From Pleodorina starrii (taxonomy: Eukaryota > Chlorophyta > Chlorophyceae > Chlamydomonadales > Volvocaceae), in assembly GCA_030267565.1 (NCBI GenBank), contig BRXU01000005.1, positions 3,723,501-3,787,500 of the forward strand: DNA of 64,000 nucleotides, read 5' to 3'. Every line of letters begins with the position of its first letter. The stretch's first letter is position 1. Positions 34,901-46,754 of the stretch are shown piece after piece. The translations under genes and the position numbers were made by a program. The notes under the pieces are model-generated. The model was given only the letters and a program-made list of their open reading frames with translations, ran no database searches and was not told the DNA's origin.

Positions 34901-37900
34901 CTCGACCCGCAAGTTCTGCACGGTGCGCGACCCGTCCGGCAGTCGAACAGCTTTTGGATCCGTACAAAGGCCGCAACCTGAACCCAAAGGGAGGCACGCG
35001 CATCGTCCAATTCGAACAATGAAGCCCTAGGGTTGACCCCAGCAGCACAGGCGTGCGTTCCCCACCGGCCCCCGGCCACGCAGCCTGGGGTGTCAGCTGA
35101 GCCAGCAGCCAGACCCATCTGTGCACCTGCACATGCCGCACGCATGTGCAAACCCAAAACACGCGAACGGACAGCGAAGCGCTTTTCAATCCCAACGCAC
35201 GCACGAACCCCCATCCACCCTCCCCACCGGAGGGGCCCGTGGATAACCCCTCCCCTCCCCGCGGCCTCACGCTTGGCACGCAGCACCGTCCCAACCCGTG
35301 CCCCAATCGTCGGAATGCGGGATGAGTCCGTGCGCCCGCCAAAGCGACACCGCCACCAGCGAGGACACGCGCTGCAGGCGCGGTAATGTACGCAGCGACC
35401 CTGAAAGCGCGTTCCCGGCCTCGACTTGCTTTGCTCTATCTGCCCTGGGCCGCCGGCGCTGTCCAAGCAAGCGCACAAGCGGCCCTGCGGGCTGCGGCCC
35501 CGGAGTGGGTGACGTGTGGCTGGAGTCCAGGGAGGCTGCTACCGGGGGACCCCCACCCTGAATGACGCGAGGATCGGGGGTTCCCTTTTGGCGGCCTTCC
35601 ATCACACACGCACACGCACACGCACGCACACAGGGGCTGTAAGATGGTCCGGGGGCCGCCGCGGTGCCCCACACACACGTGGGCGAGAAAACGGCTTATT
35701 ACCGCATCCGTCACACGTCAGCGCCGTTCGCTGCGGGAAGAGGCCTTCCGTCCGTCCATTCGACGCAGGTGACGGCGAGCCGCCGCACGCGCATGTGCAC
35801 ACCGCCGAGGGGAAAACGTGCAATGCGACCGACGACCGGCGGCCCCCCAGTGACTTATTTACCGGGCCCTGGGGATAATGACAGCTGTCCCTTAGCAAGC
35901 CGACAAGCCTCCCCGCCCCACACAACAAACCGTCATCTGCCGAGCGAGGGGCAGTCCCTGACGCGACGCGCGGCGCGACGCGGCAATCACTCGCGTCGCG
36001 TCGATCCGCACCACAGGCCTGGGGCTCCAGTACGGACAAGTACGACATTTTCTTCGAATAGCCCACTTTTTATGAATACGGGCGCGCCCGCGTCTCGGCC
36101 CCAGTCTGCGACAAGCAGGCTGTCGCCGTGAAATTTTATGGCCACGAAAATTCTGAGCTGCACCTCACAGCAAGAAAGGACAGAGAGAGAGAAACGAGCG
36201 CATCCTCGCGACCTGCCAAATCGCGGGCCCGCGGCCGCGTGATTAACCCTGAGTCTGAACTGCCCCAGAATAGCCTGGAACCCTCCCCAACCCAACCCTA
36301 TACGTGGATTACCCCCCGGTAGAGTACAACACCGGCTTTTGCCCTGGCGCCGAAACCAACCAAAAGAAGCGCACGGGATGTCCGAGTCCACATGCTGACA
36401 CCAACCGCGCCTCCGCCGCCCAAGAGTTCTCAGCCCGGGTTCCTTTGTTGCCTTCCCCCCCGGCTTCCTCCCCGCACTTTGCCCTGTCTGCGCTACCCTC
36501 TCCCTACCCGGTACCCGCACGTCCGGACGCAGCCCTCCCTGGACGTACACCACCTGGACGCAACCTATCCTCCGACTGCACCTGCCGTGCTGGCATGCCG
36601 CTGGTCCCAGCAAAATAATAAACCTAGAGCCCGAGTCAAGCCCACAGCAAGGGGAGTTCCTTGCTTCCTTCACCGCCGCGGCGTCCTGCTGAGCAAACGG
36701 CCCCTGCAATTCACCCCTCTCGGCATCACGCACCCGCCAGCTTGTCACTGCTGTCGCGGATGTTGCCGAATGGCGACAGCTCGCACACGCCCGCCACCCC
36801 ACCACCACCACCACCACCACCACCACCACAACTACCACCACCACCACCACCATCAACACAACTACCACGACCATGTGCCGCGCGCCCCGCCGTCCATCCC
36901 TGGCAAGGCGGCACAGCTCCCTACGTGGCCGCTGGCCGGGCCTTGCCGCCATTCCGCATGCGGCTTGCGGCCACCCGGCCGCTGCCCGTTTCACGCAACG
37001 CCACGCGACTTGCACCTTCCTGACCCGCCTCCCCCCAAACCCCATCCCCTGCAAAACCCTGCAGCAGCGTTCTTTATGCTCCTCTGCCCACATAGCACTT
37101 CCCAACGCACGCGCACATCGCACTTGCCAACGCACGCCCATCTGCTCGCCGCGCGGGCCCCCGCCGCCGAGCAGTCCAACCGCCGCCTGCTGTGTCTGCT
37201 GCCCCAATCAATCAAGCGCTACACCTCCCTCACCGAGACGAGCGTCACCACCTTGGCAAGAGAACACGCCCAGGAACACCTCCTGGGTCTTTGCCTCACA
37301 ACCTCGACCCCCCGCTTTGCGTCGTGGCCCAAGCGCTAACTGTGGCACGGGGGCAATCCACCTCGCGCCTCCTATCCCCCGAAGGCCCCCAAAAGGCTCC
37401 TTCATCTCGACAGCTTTCCTTCATCTCGACAGCTTTCCGCACCTTCCGACGTGAGCACATGCTTCTCTCCTCGGCCGTTTGTGCCCTGCTCTGCCCTACC
37501 TTTCCTCGGCTATCTACGGCCCCCCAACGACCGCTGCTGCAACAAACTAAACAAGTATAGAGCTATCAGACTAGTAGAGAGATGGAGATATCAATAGGAA
37601 AAAGCTGCACGGCGCCAGGGACCCCGTGTCTGGATGGACGGAGCCGCCAGCAAACGCGCCCAGTGCTGACCTGACTTAGACTACAGACTCTCAAGTACTG
37701 TATGCCGCGACGAAGCCCGGCTTAACGGACGTGCGCAAAATGAAGATAACCGAAAGCGCATAATAAAGCCATCCGAATTTTATAGATCTAGGTAGCTAGC
37801 TAGCTAAGGCAACAATTGCCAGGGCAGCGGACAACCCAGCCAAGCTAAACGCTTTCTTCGCGGGGGCCTCCTAGGCGCCACGCCACGCCACGCGCAGCAC

Positions 37901-39200
37901 ATGTGCCTAGAGACGCACAAGGACGCACGCGCGCAGAAGGAGGGAGAGAGAGAGAAGCGCGCTGGGCGACGCGATCGAGTGCGTCGCGGCTCTAACCCGC
38001 ACCCATGGCGGTACACCCAGCGGGGCGGCCCCGCCTGTCTGCCCGGCATCTTCCGTTTACCCGCTCTCCTTTGTCGTACGCGCCGTGCGCGACCGACAAC
38101 CAACCAACTCTACGTTCCTGCCTGGTGCATCCTAAAAACGACAAGAGACAAATTTTGTAGCGCAAAAAGAACATATTGTTATTGCGACCGAAGACCTCTT
38201 GCTACCTTTCCTGCAAAACAGCAGTCGAGCACCCCCGCCCCCCCGGTGACCGGGGCCCCCCGACGACCGAGAGCCGAAATCCCAATCACACACACGCGCG
38301 ATCGCGCCTCTTGCCTCCTCTTGCTACCGCTTCGCCGCTGTTGTTGTTGCTGCTGCTGCTCTTGCTGCTGCTGCATACGCATTCCGCAGCGTATGCCTCT
38401 ATCTGCCCCTCTTGAAGACGTCTCAATCCGCCGTAGCGGCGCAGGGCCATAGCGCCGACCCAACGACGCGCGCCACAACCACCAACCACCAACCGCCGAG
38501 AATACAAACGGCTCCTCAAAAGTAAAGTACAATCAGGATGTTTTATATCGTATGTAATAAGTATCTTATAAAGATTGTGCGCGTACGCCACAAGCAACAT
38601 ACGCGTGCGCTGCCCCCCAGTCGAGAGGGCAACCCGGTCGCCGCAGGCCTAGGCCCCGCACATGGGGCACGGCCGCGCGTAAACGTCCGCCCCTCCGAAT
38701 CCCACCAACCGCTTCCACTCCACCCAATTGGAAGCTCTCAAGCAGCATCCCGACGCCGCCGCTGCTTCCGCCGCAGACCGTGTCGGTACAGTGGCCACGG
38801 CGGCGGTGGCGGAAGCAGCAAGCGGCAGTCAAACAATGCAAACCCGCGACATGCACCACCTGCAGAAAAGCCCCGCTCGTCCCGCATATGCACTCGTCTG
38901 CGCGCCAACCGCCCGCGGAAAACTGAAAACTCGGCATCCTCTCGTTTGCTCCTGCCTCCTCGCCCCCACGGGCGCGCGTGCCGAACGACAGCCGGGCGTC
39001 AAGCTGGCAGGCCGCAGGCCACACGCAACATACAGCGCCGCCGCTCTCGCGTTTTACAGGAGACGACGGCGGCGCTGAAAAGCGCGGATCCAGTACCGTA
39101 TGTCGAATTAGATGCATCTCGCAAAAAAAGCACCTCATCTGCCTCACCGGGGGTTCTGCTGCGCCGAGCAGGCCCTTGCGAAGTAATGATGACAACAGTT
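31954..39200. other. Intergenic stretch between cyclins B and C
   Basis: The first 800 bp above cyclin B (31960-32760) are distinctly AT-rich and probably its promoter and 5' flank. The rest is GC-rich, with a CCA microsatellite (36800-36854) and many Pro/Arg-rich open frames on both strands. The longest (about 33162-34019 + and 35987-37207 -) lack conserved motifs, and the second is mostly a poly-Val translation of the CCA tract. I support no gene here. Confidence 0.45.
36800..36854. repeat. (CCA)n microsatellite
   Basis: A near-perfect CAC/CCA tract with a CAACTAC interruption. Its translations (poly-His on +, poly-Val on -) inflate long open frames on both strands. Confidence 0.85.
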
Positions 39201-42200
39201 TCAAGCTCCCATCTGTTGCGCAGCCGCCGCCGCCGCCGCCACCAGCTGCCGACCATATTGCATTTCCAGGTCACGTATGCAGGCCGCCAGACCCGGGGCT
39301 AGCAGCGACAACGGCAGCCCGGCAGCTGCACACGCAGCGCTGGCCACGGTGCCGGCGGCGGCGGCGGCGGCGGCCGGAGGCACAGCAGCCCTGCCGTACG
39401 TTTGCGGGTCCGCATACGGCGCGCCTGCACCTGCTACCGGCGGCCAGGTGGGTGTGGCGGCAGCGGCGGCGGCGCCGCCGCCGCCGCCACCTGCGCCAAA
39501 GGTGACGCGCTCCGCCAGTGAAACGCACGCCAGCGCGACGGCGCTGTAATCGTACGACAGGAAGGCCTCGTCCAACAGGGTAGCCTCCTGTGTTGGTTGG
39601 AATCAATTGGGCGGTTGGGCGGTTGGGCGGACGGTTAGGCGGTTGCGGCACTCACTCACTCATGCTGGACGCGGTTCCCTGGCGGGGCCACCGAGGGAGG
39701 CTCGGTGTGAACGGAGAGGGATCCCGGTTCAGATCAAAAACGTACTCCGCGGGAAGGCGGGATCCCCTGGCCCATCACGGCCCATCAGGGGAGTGAGCGC
39801 GAAGCGCCGGCCGCCCGCCGCCGCCGGTGTCCGCGCAGCCGCCCCTAGTCCCGCAGGCAACACGCCTGCACCCCAGCTGCACAGCGCACTCCAGGGGGGG
39901 CACCTGCAGGGAGCGGGTCTGACATCCACAGCCCCCCGGCGCCGCACTCGCGCTCACCGCAAGCGCAACGGAGGTCCGCAGGAAAGCCAACCACCCGGCC
40001 GTGCCCTGCTGCTGCTGCGGCGGCGGCGCCCCTGTCGTGGTCCAAGACGGCGCAGCCGCTGCGGTCTGTATCGCCGCCGGGCCCGCCGCCTGGGGAATCC
40101 AAACGCCGCCAACGCCGCTAGCGCTGCCGCCGGCCACTTGAGGAAAAACGTTCGGTGGCGCATCACACGCGGCCACGCTGCACGGCGCCTCACAGTCCAC
40201 GGCGTCTTGGCGCCTGCCTCCGAGCGCGGCGCAGCTGCCGCTGCCGCCGCCGCTGCTGCTGCTGCCATAAGCGCCGGAGAAGCCGGCCGTTGGCGGCGCC
40301 GGCGACGGTGGTGGCGTGACTGCACCGGCCGGTATGCACATGAGGAAGTGCTCCAGGAAGGTGTGGGTGTTGGGTTGGTGCAGGCGCCAGTCGACGGTCT
40401 GCAGCAAACTGAACTCGCAGCGCTGCAGGTCGCGAGCCTGGTGATGAGGGCATCGCGTCGAATGCAGGGGCGCATGAAGTGGGCGCGTGTATGAGGTGGC
40501 GGGGGCGGGATGCAGGGAAGGGAAGCAGGTGACCCCGGGGCGAGTTCCGCGGCTATCGCAGTGCAGCCTGATCAGCTCATTAGTGACGATGCGCTGGAGC
40601 GCCCTTTCCTGCCCGCCCCCTTCCCCTCCCCCGGGTGAGGTCTGTCCAGGGACGTGATGCGGCGCGGCGCGGTGCTCCGCCGCGAGGTTGCGACTGTCTC
40701 TGACCAATGTGTGTAACTGGCCACGTGACCAGGCTGAAGTGGGGAAGGGACCGGGCGAAAGGGACGGCGGGAAGCGGGCCACGACCGGCCCACACCCGAC
40801 GGAAAACGGCAAGCAGCGGCCGGAAAGCAGCGTGCCTTCACCTCGCTGCCGCGCGCCGGGACCGCGCGCGCCGAGTGACGAACCCCAGGTACCGGTATCC
40901 CCCGCACGTGAGGCGCTCAAAGCAAAGTGCGTGGTGCTGCTGCTCCTGTTGCTGACTGCTGCTGCTGCTGCCGGCCCGGCCCGGCGCGGCGCGGTCGGAC
41001 GCTGCGAAAGACCCCTCGCTCGGGGCTCGGGGTTCGGGGTTCGGGGCTCGGGACTCACGCACCGAGTACAGACTCTTGCCCTCCGGGCTGACCGCCAGGC
41101 TGAGCCACATGGAGGGAGACAGCTGCGTCGTCTGCGCGTAGCGTAGCCAGGTCCCCAGCGCGGGCAGGGGCGCCACACCGCGGCAGGCAGGCAGGCAGGC
41201 GTCGACACGTCCAATAACACGTCCGGGGGCGGTTGGGAGTCGATTCCGTGTGCGCATGGGACGTGGAGGGGACGGGGAACGGGAAGGGAAGGGAAGGGTG
41301 CGTGTGAGTCCGTGCGCGTGTGGAACTGTGGATGGGTTTTTGCCAGGCAGGACACAGGGGCGATCAGGTGCGATCCGAGGGGCGTTGCTCCTCCGCAGCG
41401 AATGGGTGTGGATGGGCTGCGGCCGCAGCGTTGGGCGGGGGCTGTCCGGCGCAGGCGGCCGGGCGCTGGGACCGGGACCGCGGGTCCGGGCCACCCCGAT
41501 TCGCCGGTTCACCTGGTGGAGCTGCGACTCAGTCCCTTAAGAATATGACATGATACATACCACATACCCATCCGGCGGTGTGCGCCAAGGTGGCTGTGGC
41601 AGAGCTCGCTTGCCGGGATTCCCCCCGCGACTCCAGGGACCTTAAGCCTATATGTAGTCCCGCCGATCCCAAACGGCCCCTGTTTCCCAGCGCCCGTACG
41701 CTCCCGTACCGCCGTACAATCATACCTCGTTGTACTTGACCGCCACCGACATGCAGGCCAGCGTCAGCAGCTGAAGCAGCCCTTCGGGGGGCAGGGTCTG
41801 TGGGTTTCACGGGAGTGTTGCACCAGGGGCGGGCAACGCTTACAAGCCGTGGGTGGCGGAGAACGCCCTGCCCTCTTGGCGCCGCGTCGCCGCTGCGTCT
41901 TGCTGGGGATTCGATGCGCTGCGCCCTTGCGTGCGTGCGTGCGTGCTTGCATCCTGCTCGCTTCCCCACTTCGTTCCTGGCTCTGCCATTGCCTTCACTC
42001 ACGTCCTTCCCTCGCTCTTGCCTTTCGTATCTTTTATTATCATCATCATTATTAACTTCTTATCATATCTAATATTTACTTCATTTCATTACTACTCCCC
42101 GGAATGCAGGTCGGGATGTGCCGGCTGGGCGCGCGTTTCTACTGGGTTCGTGTGTTGGCCTGGCGGCACGGTCCACCAGGTGCGTTTGATCCGAAGTACT

Positions 42201-43953
42201 GCTCGCTCCATTCGCCCCGCCCGCCTCAGCTACTTCGCCACGGTTTGTGTTTGCCGTACCTAATCCCCCCCTTCTTCTCCCCCCTCCCTCCCGCGGGTGC
42301 CCCTGCTCACCTCGGTCGCCGCCACGAAGCGGTCCAGGAGTGATGTGGCGGCGAAGAGCGTGGACACGTGCAGACCCAGCGCCTCCGACACCTCGCGCAT
42401 CCAGCCCACCATGCGGGCGCGGTAGGCGGCAGGCAGACGGCAACGAGGGGGAGGAGCGGAGCCGGAGCCGCCGACGATGACGCCGATGCCGATGCCGGCG
42501 TCAGAGGAGGCGGCCGCGGCGGCTTTGTGGTGTTGGAAACGGGCTTCCCCCTGGCGCAGTCTTTCCTGTTTTAGCAGATCATCCCTGGAGCAATGCAGCG
42601 AGCGTGGGCGGGGAACCAAACGCGCCGTGGAGCCACTTGTTGTACGACACGTGACGCGGGGAGGAGCGCCGGACCGCAGAGATTGATGCTCGACGTGATG
42701 TGAGTCGGCTGGGGAAGACGGGTGCCGACGCGCCGTGGAGGGGGAGGGATGGAGGGGAGGGGGCGCAGGGAGGAGGCATTGAGGCCCCACTGCCATGATA
42801 CGCGGGCTGGCTGACGCCCTGGGCATGCGGACGTCTCAAAGGGGTGAGGTGGCAGTGGCTGAGTGGGGCAGCCCGACCTGAGAGGGGTGTAGGCTCGTTT
42901 TGCCATGCGACCGGATTGGGCGCGGACCAGGGTTTCATTGGCAGACACGTTGGCGCTTTGCTTTTGGCGGGGCAAATCTCACAAATCTCTGAATTAAACT
43001 AGTGCCAGGCGCGTTAGCCATTCAGCAAAATGGGCAACCAAATGGAGGCGGCGAGGGCCTCTGCAGAAACGCAAGTTCGGGCCCCGGGAGAATCGAATCA
43101 GTGTCACCCAGCGCGACGGAGAAGCTGCCCGGGAAAGAGGGGATGTCATAGGAGCGGAAATTTGGCAAGCCCGGGAGTGCCCCGGCATGGAGTTCTGCTA
43201 TGTTTGACGGCAGCTGGTGCACATGCTGGGGATTCCCGTTCGATTGCGACAAACAGGAGCACGATTCGCGGGGACGCGAAAGATTTGTAAGGCTCCCCCG
43301 GCGGATACTGGCACAATAAAAATAAAAATAAAAAGGAAAAAAATTTATTGCGAGGAACATACATTCGCACCAAAAAGGCTGACCGCATGTTAGTACTGCT
43401 GTTCGCGAATGTGTTTGCGGCGCTGTTACGCACGGAAAAAAAGTAGCGACAGGTCCGTCCGCACCGTTTACGCCCGACCCTTACGAGGCTCAGTGTCTGT
43501 CCCGGAAAAAGATGCAGCAAACATGATGATATGTATATTGCATTCACCCACAAGACGCGGGGGCGGCAATCCCAAAACGGCTTCCACGGAGGCGGCGCGC
43601 CTCGCGTGCCGTCGCCCAGGCGGACGACATATGGCTACTACAAAAATCGTCCAGGCTTTGAATTCAAAGTTGTCCCAAACTTGATCTTACCTGATCGAAT
43701 GGGCCGTGTTTAAGCTCGGCATGCATCGCTCGGAGCGGTGCTCGAACGCTTGGAAGCCAACGAGTCGCGTATCACAGGGCTGGTTTTCCCGCTCCAAAAG
43801 GCTTTCATCGCATTCCAGGATGTCTTGATCCATTGTCTCCAGGCACAGAAGGCTGGAACAACCGCCAGAAGTAGTTCTGCTGACAAGTGAAGTGTCGCTC
43901 GGGGAACAGCTGCCCGCAGGAAAAGCAGGGAGAGCGACATCTAGGCTTCCCAT
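39201..43953 (-). CDS. CYCD: D-type cyclin, copy C
   Basis: Predicted G1 D-type cyclin. Exons in transcript order: 43953-43691, 42584-42311, 41797-41726, 41131-41063, 40437-39958, 39587-39201; intron phases 2,0,0,0,0; 514 residues. The N-terminus contains LLCLE (residues 35-39), a perfect LxCxE motif, followed by acidic residues (MDQDILECDESLLE). The cyclin box follows: DDLLKQE, MVGWMREVSEALGLHVSTL, SLLDRFVAAT, LLQLLTLACMSVAVKYNE, CEFSLLQTVDWRL, THTFLEHFLMC. Between the two cyclin folds lies a linker of about 125 residues rich in Ala, Pro, Gly and Gln. The second fold starts EATLLDEAFLSYDYS, and the C-terminus has an Ala-rich tail. Exon 3 and the first part of exon 5 are nearly identical to copy A, so A and C look like the closer pair over the box. 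The upstream GTG-start extension is not used because ATG at 43953 precedes the motif. Confidence 0.92.
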
Positions 43954-45881
43954 CTTTATAATCCTGCACACAATGGAGCAGCCTCCGAAAGCGAAGCCGG
44001 CCTATTAATCGAATGACTACAGAAGCCACCACACCCTTGAATGCAGTCTGATCTAGCGGACATACCTGCTTGAATAATGTGCGCCGCTTGCAATCCTCGC
44101 CTGTGTAACTTTAATGTAATTTGGTAATTGCGGCGTCCGGATCGAGAAGCTAAGGTAACACCGACTGTGGCGACGCTCTATTGGGCGCTAAGCGACCCTG
44201 AAATTGTCTCTTGTTACTAAAAAGATGAATTGTCTTTGACATTTCCAATGTAGACCTATTGGCATTACCGCCATGATGACCGTTTCTCACGTGAGTTACG
44301 ACTGTTACGGCGAGGTAGGCCGTAACGCGAGAGCGAGTACAACACACGAAAAAACTACCGCGCGTTCACCGGTGTTCACCTCAGCGCAGCACTACAGGCT
44401 GATTTCTTTATGCTGCGGCTATGCAGCGGTTTAGTCATTAGTTCATACTGTGTTTCGCAGCCAACAAGAAGGTACCGTACTGTAATCTGTTTCAGCGTAT
44501 CGACGCGTGTCATTATGGCGCTACCGTACCTTCCCATGCAAGGTAGCCAAAGCAGAAATGGTAGCCCGGCATATTTTGCTGCGCAGCAATGATGCGCAGC
44601 AGTAACACGCTTTTCTGATCCGCTGATCGTCACATCGGGTTGATCCAGACGATGGCCGAGATAAGAGTCCATATAGTGCATAAATTAAAAGCCGTTGAGC
44701 CCATGAACAAATGTGTACTTCTTAACGATCAGTTTGGATTCGGAATAACACTAACCACGTGCTGATGTCCTTCCGCATTACATAAGCCAGCATAAGCTGC
44801 CCGTATCATCGAGCTATGTATGGAGGGAAAAGAAAGTGTTATGCGTCGAGCCCCCCCAACACCTCTGCACACCGTTATGTGATTTGTCATTTGTGGCGCT
44901 AGTCAGCAGTCCGGCGGGGGCGCCGTCATACGCACATCGTGAGGCACATGGTACAACCTGACACCTGCTGTGCAGAGGGCAGAGCGCAGTTCCACGCGAA
45001 GAACCGCAGTCAAGAACGTACTGATCAAAGCCACGTGGTCTGCCAGGTCTGCCCTGCCAGCCCCTGCCTGATTTCGCGTAAACGTGCTTTATGCATGGGT
45101 GTTTCATAATTTGACTGCTTGCAGCTCAGGCTTCGTGCTCGAAAATGTGTTCATACACGTTACAGACGCGCGCACTCATCGGTGCCTGATAATCCGTCCG
45201 TGCACGCAGAGTGCGGACTGTGTACGGAAGAGCACGCGCCGGCCGCCGCCAGCCTTATAGGTCGCAACGTCCATCTGCAAAACGAGGAACAAATGGCGAA
45301 CAAGCCGTAAGCAAGCCCGGCTAGCTGGCGACACGCAGGAGGGAGGCGGCGTAGCAGACGAAGCCGCAGATTGCTTGTGAACGGTTGAAGACTGGCGCGT
45401 CTTTCTCCGTCGTCATGCGCGGACGTCGTACATTGCCGTACATGTTTTAGAATATGGACTTGGCATCAAGGGCCTCCACACAGCAACTGCAGGAGCCTTT
45501 GTAGCCGTTGGATGTTGCACTCGGACATGCATGCGACGGACGGGCAGGGACGGGCAAGTCCTCCCCCTCCCCATGATTCAGGGATGTCCAGACAGTCGCT
45601 CCCGACGCCACGAAATTGGAAGCAGACGCAAGGACTCATATCATTATTCGATACTTGATAGACGAGGCGGCATAGTGCAACTTCACAAAATTGCTGCGAG
45701 TCAACGGTACGGCCGTACGGCTGTGACTAAAATTTCCTGAGATAAAAGGATCCATAGTTGCGATAAAAATTACATCACTAGGAATAGACAATAAGGACGG
45801 ATCAGGATAGCGTACCCGTAAGCAGTTAACCCGAAGCTGTCGGGGCCAAGGTTGTCCCAAAGCAAGGTTGTGGTCCCAAAA
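43954..45881. other. Divergent promoter stretch, cyclin C and helical protein
   Basis: It separates the starts of cyclin C (-) and the small helical protein gene (+). Base composition is nearer to 50% GC than in the flanks. No RNA gene, repeat array or conserved open frame is recognised. Confidence 0.45.
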
Positions 45882-46754
45882 ATGGACCCCATCAGCATCC
45901 TTACTACCATAGTTCAAGCAGTTCCTGAGGTACTGAATAAAATTGAGGAAACGAAAGTATTGCAGAGCGAGCTCCGAGGCTTGAGTGTGTTGGTCAGCTC
46001 CGTCGCCGAAATCGTCCTCCATCACACAAAGGACGCGCAGTTTTCGGGCAACTCGGAGGTCATAAATGCCTATCATGTGAGCCTGTCAGCTCGCTCCCTT
46101 CCATTGTGTTTCAAAAAGCGCCGTCGCATCGCGTCTGGTCAACGATATTCCTCCGCCATTTTGACTTTCTGTCATCGCAGTTCTTTGCACAGTCGCTGGA
46201 GAGCTGTCTGCATTTGGTTAAAAAGATCCTGGCAAAGAACCCTGTCAAACGCTTTCTTAAATCAGGTACGTTCCTGGTGACTGTCCAACAGGGAGCGGAG
46301 ATGCCGGGATGTCGCGTCGCGGGACGCAGGTCATGACCGCCCGAGGCGTGTCTATTCGCGCACGAGTAGGCTTGTCAGCCAACCTTGAAATCATTCCCAC
46401 CGAGAGCACACGCGCTTGTCACTCTGCTCTGCCTTGGCCTTGCGCGCAGGTTCTTACAGCGCGCAGGTCGATGACGCGATCTCCAAGCTGTCCTTCAAGC
46501 TGCTGCTCCTCAACACGGCCGTGTGCCTGGTGCAGCTTGCGCCGTCAAAGCCGGCCGCCGAGGTGAAGGCCGAGCCGGCGGACGAAGAGAAGACGGCCGC
46601 CGGGGTGAAGGTCGAGCCGGCGGACGAAGAGAAGACGGCCGCCGCGTCGGCGGCCAACGCGGTAGACACGGCCGAGCCGGCAACGCAGGCGGTGGACGAG
46701 GAGAAGGCGGCCGAGCCAATGCAATCAGCAAGCGAGGAGACGAAGGCTGATTGA
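45882..46754 (+). CDS. Small helical-bundle protein with acidic repeat tail
   Basis: Exons 45882-46076, 46181-46265 and 46450-46754; GT..AG introns, phases 0 and 1; 194 residues. I do not recognise a named family with certainty. Residues 1-123 are predicted almost all-helical, with amphipathic runs: ILTTIVQAVPEVLNKIEE, ELRGLSVLVSSVAEIVLHH, AQSLESCLHLVKKILAK and KLSFKLLLLNTAVCLVQL. The spacing and composition resemble the N-terminal four-helix bundle of MLKL/HeLo-type membrane-acting domains, which would be a speculative assignment. The tail is acidic and contains two tandem 14-residue units of K-x-EPADEEKTAA type, encoded by 42-bp direct repeats at 46563-46604 and 46605-46646. No kinase or NTPase domain follows, so it would act alone or with a partner. 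It stands next to, and diverges from, cyclin C. Confidence 0.75.

Noticed and set aside
35987..37207. Long minus-strand open frame (406 codons) with a poly-Val stretch
   Set aside because: The hydrophobic block is the translation of a CCA microsatellite; no conserved motif, no splice support, and an equally long frame exists on the other strand.
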